A stretch of 5,015 bases of DNA, taken from the NCBI GenBank assembly GCA_903932545.1, contig CAIZGT010000070.1:1-5015 (forward strand). The letters are read 5' to 3'. How positions within the stretch are numbered: the first letter of the stretch is position 1; each line of letters opens with the position of its first letter. The translations under genes and the position numbers were made by a program. The notes beneath the pieces are model-generated. The model was given only the letters and a program-made list of their open reading frames with translations. It was not told the origin of the DNA and did no database searches. The stretch is from an uncultured Rhodospirillales bacterium. GTDB lineage: Bacteria; Pseudomonadota; Alphaproteobacteria; Acetobacterales; Acetobacteraceae. Shown here piece by piece: positions 1 through 5,015 of the stretch.

Positions 1-1
1 A

Positions 2-481
2 GGCGGCGGCGGCAGTGGCGGTCCGATTCGGACTCAGGGCGGCGGCGCTCCGCTCAATCGGAACCATGTTTTCGACAGTAACGGCCCAGATGTGCGCATC
101 CGCGGCACCGCACAGCAGTTGTTTGAGAAATATCTACAACTGGGTCGTGATGCGACCAGTGGTGGGGATCGGGTGACGGCGGAAAGCTATTTCCAATATG
201 CCGAGCATTATTTCCGCATCCTGAACGCGATGAACCAAGCGGTTCAGCAAAATGGCGGCGCGCCGGTTCAGCACACGCCGCGCCCTCCGCGGGCCAATGA
301 GCAGAACCATGACGGCACGAGCAGCCAAGACAATGATCAGGAAGAAGAGCAGCAGGCCATGCCAGCGCAGGCTCAAGTGATTCCGCCGTTGATCATGCCA
401 GCCGGCTTGGGCGACCAGCCGGGCGATTTGGCGGCCGAATTGCGGGAAATCCCGATCTCGGTCGGCTCCTCGCAAGAGTAA
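2..481 (+). CDS. DUF4167 domain-containing protein, 5' partial
   Basis: The reading frame is open from the left edge to TAA at 479-481, giving 159 visible residues; the true start lies outside the window. The GTG at 92 is internal, because homologous sequence continues upstream of it (a Gly-rich stretch followed by PLNRNHVFDSNGPDVRIRG). Visible residues 17 to about 75 carry the conserved DUF4167 block: N-R-N-x-V-F-D-S-N-G-P-D-V-R-I-R-G-T, then an amphipathic helical segment with FEKYLQLGRDA and SYFQYAEHYFRIL. From about residue 76 to the end the chain is low-complexity, rich in Gln, Asn, Pro and Glu, and probably disordered. The family is typical of Alphaproteobacteria and has no established function that I know of. 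The basic Gly-rich flank and compact helical core could suit nucleic-acid binding, but that is inference. In many relatives this gene follows prfA and prmC; that side lies outside the window. Confidence 0.9.
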   Translation, partial: GGGGSGGPIRTQGGGAPLNRNHVFDSNGPDVRIRGTAQQLFEKYLQLGRDATSGGDRVTAESYFQYAEHYFRILNAMNQAVQQNGGAPVQHTPRPPRANEQNHDGTSSQDNDQEEEQQAMPAQAQVIPPLIMPAGLGDQPGDLAAELREIPISVGSSQE

Positions 482-491
482 TTCACAGTAT

Positions 492-527
492 TTTCGCAAT
501 GGCGGGTTTAATCCCGCCATTGCGAAA
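492..527. terminator. Shared hairpin between convergent genes, probable terminator
   Basis: A perfect 15-bp inverted repeat, with arms TTTCGCAATGGCGGG (492-506) and its reverse complement (513-527), encloses a 6-nt loop (507-512). It fills most of the 54-bp gap between the plus-strand DUF4167 stop (481) and the minus-strand hydrolase stop (536). Its position between two converging 3' ends fits a bidirectional terminator. Neither strand has a U-tract after the stem: both 3' arms end in GAAA. It may therefore act as a 3'-end-protecting structure or a Rho-assisted terminator rather than a textbook intrinsic one. Confidence 0.7.
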
Positions 528-535
528 CGCGTGAG

Positions 536-1387
536 TTAACGCGCCAAATCCAACACCGCACGTGTGAGCAGGCCATCAGGCGCCTGCAATTCGTCCAGAA
601 TGTCGAAGTGATCGGCATTGACCACCGGAATCAGCGGGCCGGGGGCGTGCTGGTTGGCGCGGCGTGCATGCAAGCGGCGGGCATCTTCCACCAGAGCCGG
701 AAGTTCCTTGGTGCCATAGGCAATGCCCATCGGCTTGTTCACCACCGGCAAGCGCAGCGGTGAGAGTGTTTCAACTTCCAGATCGGTCAGTTGCAGCGCG
801 TCGTTGAGTGGGGTGTCGCGGATCGGTCCGAGTTCGAACACACCTGAGATCGCCAAGGCGGCTTTCACGTATTGGTTCGACAGCGCCATCGCCGCCAAAT
901 GCCCACCGGCTGAATGCCCGGCCACCACAATTGGGCCGGCAATGCCGTAATCCGGGCCGTGCTGGCCGAGCCAGTTCAAGCCCTGGTGGATTTGTGCCAC
1001 GATGTCGGAGAGCTTCACATGGGGCGTGAGGTCATAGCCGATGAACGCCGCTGACCAACCGAGCGGGCGCACGCCCTCGGCCAACACCGACACCAGATCA
1101 CGCGCGCCGCGCTGCCAGTAGCCGCCATGGATGAACACCAAACAGGGCGACGTTGGCTCAGAGGTGGGGAACAAATCCCATTTTGTGCGCTCGCTGGTGC
1201 CATAGGCTTGGTCGAGCTTGCCTGCGCGGGTGGCGCGGAAATTGGCTGAGGCGGCGGCGCGTGCGGCCTGAATTTGTGCGGCAGCCGGAACAGCTGCGGT
1301 GTTGTTATAAGCAAGATCACGCTCTTCGCGCGACATATAAGCCCATTCCCCGTGCGGGGCGCGCTTCGGCGTTTTGTAGCTGGTCAT
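536..1387 (-). CDS. Alpha/beta hydrolase, kynurenine formamidase-like esterase/amidase
   Basis: A 283-residue alpha/beta hydrolase with no signal peptide, so probably cytoplasmic. The oxyanion-hole motif HGGYW is at 87-91. The nucleophile elbow is G-H-S-A-G-G at 157-162, with Ser159 as the likely nucleophile. The C-terminal catalytic His is in NADHFDIL (His260), and Glu228 in GTKEL is the candidate acid. The N-terminal YNNTAAVP (27-34) and HGGYW resemble the arylformamidase/kynurenine formamidase branch, which hydrolyses formamide, amide or ester bonds of small molecules. I chose the ATG at 1387 because AAGAAGG (plus-strand 1395-1401) lies 7 nt upstream; the upstream TTG at 1417 would bury that site inside the gene. 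It lies 104 bp after the ABC ATPase and runs the same way, so it may process the imported compound. No other kyn pathway gene is visible, so tryptophan catabolism is not supported. The family is sure; the substrate is unknown. Confidence 0.88.
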   Translation of the reverse strand: MTSYKTPKRAPHGEWAYMSREERDLAYNNTAAVPAAAQIQAARAAASANFRATRAGKLDQAYGTSERTKWDLFPTSEPTSPCLVFIHGGYWQRGARDLVSVLAEGVRPLGWSAAFIGYDLTPHVKLSDIVAQIHQGLNWLGQHGPDYGIAGPIVVAGHSAGGHLAAMALSNQYVKAALAISGVFELGPIRDTPLNDALQLTDLEVETLSPLRLPVVNKPMGIAYGTKELPALVEDARRLHARRANQHAPGPLIPVVNADHFDILDELQAPDGLLTRAVLDLAR

Positions 1388-1491
1388 ATCGATGCCTTCT
1401 TCAAGCAGACTTCTCAAAGGAAGTGTCGTTGATATCGCAGATTCCCGCTAGCCTCATCCGCAGATCGCCCAGTGTCTCAGCTTCTTCACAA
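1388..1491 (-). other. Gap between ATPase and hydrolase genes; two tiny tandem ORFs
   Basis: This 104-bp stretch has no clear promoter or terminator, so the hydrolase could be read from the operon transcript. On the minus strand an 11-codon frame starts at GTG (1489-1487, MKKLRHWAICG) and stops at TGA 1456-1454. That stop overlaps the ATG of an 18-codon frame (1457-1401, MRLAGICDINDTSFEKSA). The second frame stops inside the hydrolase ribosome binding site. Neither has a strong Shine-Dalgarno sequence. Both could be chance, since frames this short are common. Confidence 0.3.
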
Positions 1492-2250
1492 TTAATGCGC
1501 GTCGAGCGTCTCGGGCGGGTGGAGTTGCAGGTTCAAGCTGCGGCGCAACGCGTTGAACTCCACTGAGGAGACGTCGCGCGGGCGCGGCAAATCGATGCGC
1601 GTATCAGCTACAATCCGCCCCGGCCCAGCGGCCATCGCCACCACGCGATCGGACAGCAAAATCGCCTCCTCGATGGCGTGGGTGACGAAAATCACGGTGA
1701 GTTTGGTGCGCGCCCAAATCTCAAGCAGTTCATCTTGCAACCGCTCACGCGTCATCGCGTCGAGCGCGCCGAACGGTTCGTCCATCAGCACCACACGCGC
1801 GTCATTGTCCAAGACGCGGGCGATGGCGACGCGCTGCTTCATGCCGCCGGAGAGTTGATGCGGGAAGCGGTCAGCGAATTTTGACAGGCCAACCATGTCC
1901 ACAAAACGCTCTACTGTCTCGGCAATCTGCGCTTTGGGCAGGCCGCGCGCGGCTGGGCCGAAGCCGATATTCCGGCGCACGGTGAGCCAGGGGAACAGGC
2001 CGTAATCTTGAAACACCATGCCGCGATCTGGCCCTGGCCCTGCCACTTCGCGCCCACCGACGAACACGTAGCCGCTGGTGGGCTGCTCGAACCCCGCCAG
2101 AATGCGCAGCAAGGTGGATTTGCCGCAGCCGGACGGGCCGATCAGGCAGATGAACTCGCCCTCCTCCACCCGCAACTCAGCGCCTTCGAGTGCCTGGAAC
2201 GCGCCAAAGGTTTTGTTCACCGCCTCTACGCGGATCATCTCAACCGGCAT
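1492..2250 (-). CDS. ABC transporter ATP-binding protein, SsuB/TauB-type
   Basis: A complete 252-residue nucleotide-binding subunit that powers import by the neighbouring permease; it sits on the cytoplasmic face of the membrane as a dimer. All ATPase motifs are intact: Walker A GPSGCGKST (38-46), Q-loop Gln81 in VFQDYGLFPW, signature LSGGMKQR (133-140), Walker B VVLMDEPFGALD (153-164) with catalytic Glu158, and H-loop His191. The length and the VFQDYGLFPWLTVRRNI stretch match the nitrate/sulfonate/taurine importer ATPases. The ATG at 2250 is favoured over the second ATG (2238) because GGAG (plus-strand 2259-2262) lies 8 nt upstream. Its first 11 bp overlap the permease 3' end, which suggests translational coupling. 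Family-level similarity does not tell sulfonate from nitrate, cyanate, pyrimidine or other ligands. Confidence 0.95.
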   Translation of the reverse strand: MPVEMIRVEAVNKTFGAFQALEGAELRVEEGEFICLIGPSGCGKSTLLRILAGFEQPTSGYVFVGGREVAGPGPDRGMVFQDYGLFPWLTVRRNIGFGPAARGLPKAQIAETVERFVDMVGLSKFADRFPHQLSGGMKQRVAIARVLDNDARVVLMDEPFGALDAMTRERLQDELLEIWARTKLTVIFVTHAIEEAILLSDRVVAMAAGPGRIVADTRIDLPRPRDVSSVEFNALRRSLNLQLHPPETLDAH

Positions 2251-3046
2251 GTTGCGGGCTCCAACGCAGCAGGCGGCGGCCGAGCAGCATCACCGCGCGA
2301 TCCGAGATATAACCGGCCGCGCCGATCAAAATCATGCCGTCAATCACCACCTCGGTGCGGCTGAGTTGGCGCGCATCCATGATCATCGCACCAAGGCCAG
2401 TCGGCACGCCGGTCATTTCCCCCACCACGATCACCACCCACGAAAAACCGAGGCCCAGGCGCAATCCGGTGAAAATGCCCGGCAAAGCCGCAGGCAGCAC
2501 CACGCGCGGGAACATTGCCGCCGGTTTGGTGCCGAGCATCTGCGCCGCCTCGAACAATCGCGGCTCCACGCTGCGCACGCCGAAGATGGTGTTGACCAAA
2601 ATCGGATAGAACGCCCCGAGAGCCACCAGGAAAAACGCCGATTTCGGACCAAGGCCGAACACAATCATCGACAATGGCAGCCACGCCGTCACCGGCACCG
2701 GGCGCAGCACCTGAAACATCGGGTCCAGCATATCGCGTGCGGTGGCGAGCCTGCCGATCATCATCCCCAGCGGCAATGCCAACACCGCCGCCAGCAGGAA
2801 CGCACCATAGACCCGCCCAGTGGAGGCGACCAGATTGGTGATCAGCATTTGGCTGAACGCATCGTCATTGATGCCGCCAATGGCGAGATCAACCATCTCC
2901 ACAGCCACCTCCCAAGGGGACGGGATCAGTGAATAGGTTTGGTTGCGGGTGCCCAGCCACCACGCAACGACCAGGATCAGCGGCAGGCAGGCGGGCAGTG
3001 CTACCTGCCGCGCCAGCCGGTTAGACTGGGTTAGAACCAAGCTCAC
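2240..3046 (-). CDS. ABC transporter permease, SsuC/TauC-type (BPD_transp_1)
   Basis: A 268-residue inner-membrane permease. Hydrophobic segments appear at about residues 15-32, 79-98, 121-150 (probably two helices), 187-209 and 235-250, fitting the six-helix SsuC/TauC fold. The cytoplasmic coupling loop that docks on the ATPase is the EAA motif, starting E-A-A-Q-M-L-G (166-172) and running through to PRVVLPAALPG (180-190). LRPVP at 114-118 is also typical of this branch. The start is GTG at 3046, overlapping the binding-protein stop as GTGA, so its translation is likely coupled; no convincing Shine-Dalgarno sequence precedes it. With the genes on either side it forms a complete one-permease, one-ATPase importer, presumably a homodimeric permease. 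The ligand is not deducible from this subunit. Confidence 0.95.
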   Translation of the reverse strand: MSLVLTQSNRLARQVALPACLPLILVVAWWLGTRNQTYSLIPSPWEVAVEMVDLAIGGINDDAFSQMLITNLVASTGRVYGAFLLAAVLALPLGMMIGRLATARDMLDPMFQVLRPVPVTAWLPLSMIVFGLGPKSAFFLVALGAFYPILVNTIFGVRSVEPRLFEAAQMLGTKPAAMFPRVVLPAALPGIFTGLRLGLGFSWVVIVVGEMTGVPTGLGAMIMDARQLSRTEVVIDGMILIGAAGYISDRAVMLLGRRLLRWSPQHAG

Positions 3047-3996
3047 ACCTGTTTGGCCACAAGATCAGAGAAGCGCGGATCGAACAGCGCCTTCATATCC
3101 GGGATCGCTTTGATCTGTTTCAGCGCCAGCATCTGTTCAGCATAGGCTTCACAGCCTGCCAACATCTCCGGCGTCATCTTCCAATTCAGCGCGACGTTCG
3201 GCACGGAATACACCAGCGCCTCATGCTTCTGGCCGAGTTTGGCTGTGGTCATCTCCATCATTGCTTCGGGATTGCCCATTGCATAGGCACTCGCCTGACG
3301 TTGCGTGTTCACCAGCATCTGGCAGAGCTTTGGGTTGGTTTCCGTCGTCTCTTTATGGGTGGCCAGGATCATGTTGAGGCTGCCCATCGCGGTCGAGTAT
3401 GGATATTCGACAATCTTGCCCACGCCGGAGGCCAGCGAAATACCCGGGGCGGGCTCGGCGCCGACATAGGCATCGACGTCACCGCGCGCCAACGCCGCGT
3501 GCATTTCGGAGAACGACACGCGCACCGGCGTGATGTCTTTCACGCTCAAACCCTCCATCCGCATGCGCTCAAGCAGGAACACTTCCTGCGTTGAGCCCGG
3601 CTGGATGGCGATACGGTGGCCTTTGAGGTCTTTGATAGTGTTGATATCGCTCGATTTGCCCGAGACAATGGCCATGCCCTTGTTGCAGGCCGAGCCGATT
3701 ACCACCAACGGCTCGCGTGCCACCGCCGAGAGAATGCTGGCCGCGACGCCGAACGTGCCGAAATCCACCGATTTGGTCACCACGGCGTTCTTGCCGTCAT
3801 TGGGTGATTCGAACGGGATAATCTCGAAGCGGACGCCTTCAGGGGCGAATTTCTGATAAAAATAAGGGGTGATGGAATGGATGAGTTTGAGCACCCCCAT
3901 TTTCACCACGATTTCATCCGCGCGGGCGGCGCGAGATATGAACGGCGTGGCCAAGGGGGCGGCAATTGCGGTGGCCAGAAGCGTGCGACGACGCAT
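3043..3996 (-). CDS. ABC transporter substrate-binding protein, NMT1/THI5/SsuA-like
   Basis: A 317-residue periplasmic binding protein, first gene of the importer operon. Residues 1-26 form a signal peptide: a basic MRRR start, a hydrophobic core and a likely cut after RAARA (26/27). RRTLL at the N-terminus resembles a twin-arginine motif, so Tat export is possible. There is no lipobox Cys, so it should be soluble. Mature motifs fit the nitrate/sulfonate/taurine and thiamine-precursor binding family: VDFGTFGVAA (77-86), IKDLKGHRIAIQPGST (121-136), and MHAALARGDVDAYVGAEP (165-182), the usual 'number of copies of domain-2 hinge' region with an acidic GxEP element. The ATG at 3996 has GGGAG (plus-strand 4005-4009) 8 nt upstream. 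That site lies in an inverted repeat and below a sigma-54-like promoter. The ligand is unknown: sulfonate, nitrate, pyrimidine-type and aromatic-amide ligands all remain possible. Confidence 0.92.
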   Translation of the reverse strand: MRRRTLLATAIAAPLATPFISRAARADEIVVKMGVLKLIHSITPYFYQKFAPEGVRFEIIPFESPNDGKNAVVTKSVDFGTFGVAASILSAVAREPLVVIGSACNKGMAIVSGKSSDINTIKDLKGHRIAIQPGSTQEVFLLERMRMEGLSVKDITPVRVSFSEMHAALARGDVDAYVGAEPAPGISLASGVGKIVEYPYSTAMGSLNMILATHKETTETNPKLCQMLVNTQRQASAYAMGNPEAMMEMTTAKLGQKHEALVYSVPNVALNWKMTPEMLAGCEAYAEQMLALKQIKAIPDMKALFDPRFSDLVAKQV

Positions 3997-4006
3997 AGAC
4001 TAGTCT
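3997..4006. repeat. 10-bp perfect palindrome abutting the binding-protein start codon
   Basis: AGACTAGTCT reads the same on both strands and ends directly at the ATG of the binding-protein gene. Its outer two bases overlap the next inverted repeat (4005-4028). It could extend RNA structure around the ribosome binding site or be a small protein site; chance is also possible. Confidence 0.45.
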
Positions 4007-4028
4007 CCCATCGATGAACCGATGGGAG
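4005..4028. promoter_or_regulatory. Inverted repeat covering the ribosome binding site and predicted transcription start
   Basis: Arms CTCCCATCG (4005-4013) and CGATGGGAG (4020-4028) are perfect 9-bp complements around a 6-nt spacer (4014-4019). On the minus strand the 3' arm contains the GGGAG Shine-Dalgarno sequence of the binding-protein gene, 8 nt before its ATG. A transcript entering from further upstream would fold this into a 9-bp stem that hides the site. The start predicted from the sigma-54 promoter (about 4024) lies inside the 5' arm, so that transcript would lose roughly half the outer pairs and leave GGAG largely free. Alternatively the DNA repeat is an operator for a repressor. 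Confidence 0.55.
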
Positions 4029-4034
4029 CGACCT

Positions 4035-4050
4035 AGCAAGTGTGGTGCCA
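4035..4050 (-). promoter_or_regulatory. Sigma-54 (RpoN) -24/-12 promoter for the ABC importer operon
   Basis: The minus strand reads TGGCACCACACTTGCT, preceded by C. This matches the consensus YTGGCACG-N4-TTGCW at all but one fixed base (C instead of G after TGGCAC). The GG of the -24 element and the GC of the -12 element are separated by exactly 10 nt, as required. The predicted start is about 4024, giving a leader of about 28 nt before the ATG at 3996. Sigma-54 promoters need an activator of the NtrC type; I see no clear activator site in the sequence just upstream. Confidence 0.75.
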
Positions 4051-4074
4051 GTTTGCGCCGTTATTACGTTTAAT

Positions 4075-4163
4075 CGTCATTGCCAGCGTAGCGGAGCAAC
4101 CCATCGCGCCCCGAGATGGCGTTTCGATGGGTGGCTTCGTCGCCTGCGCTTCTCACAATGACG
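4075..4163. repeat. Long imperfect palindrome, REP-like extragenic repeat
   Basis: The element begins CGTCATTG (4075-4082) and ends CAATGACG (4156-4163). Between them are imperfectly complementary arms of about 32-39 nt. The core is well paired: CCCATCGCGCC (4100-4110) opposite GGCG (4118-4121) and CGATGGG (4125-4131), with a TTT bulge and the loop CCGAGAT (4111-4117). The pattern CGTCATTG..AGCG..GCGGAGCAA, mirrored as GGCTTCGTCGC..GCG..CAATGACG, matches a palindromic intergenic repeat that I recognise as recurrent in alphaproteobacterial genomes; copy number here cannot be checked. It lies 25 bp after the ltnD-like stop and may stabilise or end that transcript. Open frames crossing it are spurious. 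Confidence 0.75.
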
Positions 4164-4188
4164 GTTCAAAGAGTGAAAAGGGGAAAAG

Positions 4189-5015
4189 CTACGCCTCTTT
4201 CTTCTTCGGCAACTCGATCCCCGCCATCGCTTCCCAATAGCGGATCACAAACGCATCATCCTTCCCGCCATGCCCCGCTGCCGAAGCCGCAAGGAACAGC
4301 TGGTGCGCCGCTGAGGCCATCGGCAGCGGGAATGTCATCGCGCGGGCCTGATCGAGCACGATGCCCAAATCCTTGACGAAGATGTTCACCGAGGACAGCG
4401 GCGTGTCGTCACCAGCCAGAATATGCGGCACCCGGTTTTGGAACATCCATGACGACCCCGCTGAGGTGGAGATCACGTCAAACAATGTCTGCGGATCAGC
4501 GCCTGCACGGATGCCCAACGCCATCGCCTCGGCGGCGGTGGCGATGTGCACGCCGGCCAGCAATTGATTGACCATCTTCACCGTGCTGCCCACACCCGGC
4601 TCATCCCCCAAGCGCCAGACCTTGCCGGCAATCGCGTCGAGCACCTTCTCGGAACGGGCGAAGGCGGTTTCAGTGCCCGATGCCATCACTGTCATCGTGC
4701 CAGCCCGTGCGGCCCCGGCCCCACCGGACACCGGCGCATCGAGCAGCGGAATTTGACGCTCAGCGAGTTTCTCCGCCATCGCGCGTGCCACTTCCGGGGC
4801 GATGGTGGTGCAGCACAGCACCACGCCTGCGGGTGCGATGCGCTCGACCGCACCATCGGGGCCAAACAGCGCCGCATTGGCCTGCGCGGCGTTGACCACA
4901 AACACCACCAGCGCATCCAACTCACCGGGCAGTTCGGCCACACTGCCGACAGCCGCACCACCGGCTGAGATCAGCTCAGTGCGCCCGGCTTCGCGCAATT
5001 CGCAGCCGATCACCT
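4189..5015 (-). CDS. ltnD: NAD-dependent L-threonate dehydrogenase-like protein (HIBADH family), 5' partial
   Basis: A beta-hydroxyacid dehydrogenase cut by the right edge: 275 codons are visible and roughly 25-30 N-terminal residues, including the GxGxMG dinucleotide motif, are missing. The GTG at 5013 is internal. Counting from it, the substrate-binding motif DAPVSGG is at 92-98, the catalytic lysine is Lys146 with Asn149 in VKMVNQLLAG, and the C-terminal helical domain carries IFVKDLGIVLD (211-221). The stretches AGVHIATAAEAMALG, SWMFQNRVPHIL and AGHGGKDD resemble L-threonate dehydrogenase (LtnD, oxidising L-threonate to 2-oxo-tetronate) more than 3-hydroxyisobutyrate or tartronate-semialdehyde enzymes. 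That assignment is from memory of the family. No kinase (DUF1537) or aldolase partner is visible; they could lie beyond the right edge. It ends with TAG at 4191-4189, and 192 bp with a repeat and a promoter separate it from the importer operon. Confidence 0.8.
   Translation of the reverse strand, partial: VIGCELREAGRTELISAGGAAVGSVAELPGELDALVVFVVNAAQANAALFGPDGAVERIAPAGVVLCCTTIAPEVARAMAEKLAERQIPLLDAPVSGGAGAARAGTMTVMASGTETAFARSEKVLDAIAGKVWRLGDEPGVGSTVKMVNQLLAGVHIATAAEAMALGIRAGADPQTLFDVISTSAGSSWMFQNRVPHILAGDDTPLSSVNIFVKDLGIVLDQARAMTFPLPMASAAHQLFLAASAAGHGGKDDAFVIRYWEAMAGIELPKKKEA

Noticed and set aside
134..520. Minus-strand open frame opposite the DUF4167 gene
   Set aside because: It runs into the terminator hairpin and is antisense to a conserved coding region; no recognisable domain.
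1388..1417. TTG at 1417 as an upstream start for the hydrolase
   Set aside because: The added ten residues would cover a good AAGAAGG ribosome binding site placed 7 nt before the ATG at 1387, and TTG is a rare start.
2078..2932. Long plus-strand open frame (284 codons) opposite the permease and ATPase genes
   Set aside because: It is antisense to two well-supported genes, is extremely rich in His, Arg and Gln, and shows no motif; it is a by-product of GC-rich codon use.
4063..4074. Possible IHF or NtrC site in the AT-rich stretch upstream of the sigma-54 promoter
   Set aside because: The sequence misses several fixed positions of the IHF consensus and has no TGCAC-type NtrC dyad; only an ATTA-N4-TAAT half-palindrome is present.
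4051..4099. Possible sigma-70 promoter (TTGCTC with ATTAAA or TAATAA) on the minus strand
   Set aside because: Spacings are 19 and 26 nt with poor -10 matches; the sigma-54 motif just downstream is far better.
4040..4376. Plus-strand open frames crossing the palindromic repeat
   Set aside because: Their peptides (VIASVAEQPIAP-like) are the usual translation artefact of this repeat type, and the rest is antisense to the ltnD-like gene.
1..5015. Defence system, CRISPR array, transposase, tRNA or prophage genes
   Set aside because: All supported coding regions are metabolic, transport or conserved chromosomal genes; no direct-repeat array, clover-leaf sequence or recombinase motif was seen.

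Overview
The window looks like a piece of an alphaproteobacterial chromosome, moderately GC-rich. The main evidence is the 3' end of a DUF4167 gene at the left edge, a family largely confined to Alphaproteobacteria. A long palindromic intergenic repeat of a kind common in that class points the same way. Order or genus cannot be decided from this sequence.

Layout: (1) 2-481, plus strand: C-terminal part of a DUF4167 protein. (2) 482-535: a short convergent gap filled by a perfect 15-bp hairpin, probably a shared terminator. (3) 536-3996, minus strand: a four-gene run. In transcription order it is a periplasmic substrate-binding protein (3043-3996), an SsuC/TauC-type permease (2240-3046), an SsuB/TauB-type ATPase (1492-2250) and, after a 104-bp gap, an alpha/beta hydrolase resembling kynurenine formamidase (536-1387). 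The three transporter genes overlap by 4 and 11 bp, so they form a translationally coupled ABC importer operon. (4) 3997-4188: a gene-free control region with a palindromic repeat, a near-consensus sigma-54 (-24/-12) promoter and an inverted repeat that covers both the predicted transcription start and the ribosome binding site of the binding-protein gene. (5) 4189-5015, minus strand: a 3-hydroxyisobutyrate-dehydrogenase-family oxidoreductase, most like L-threonate dehydrogenase (LtnD), cut by the right edge.

Working model: the importer takes up a small organic molecule under sigma-54 control, which usually means nitrogen limitation or another specialised signal. The hydrolase may then cleave the imported compound in the cytoplasm, for example at an amide, formamide or ester bond. 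The ligand cannot be read from the sequence. The ltnD-like gene has the same orientation but is separated by the repeat and the new promoter, so it is probably a different unit.

I found no defence system, CRISPR array, mobile-element gene, tRNA or rRNA. The most interesting part is the control region at 3997-4163.
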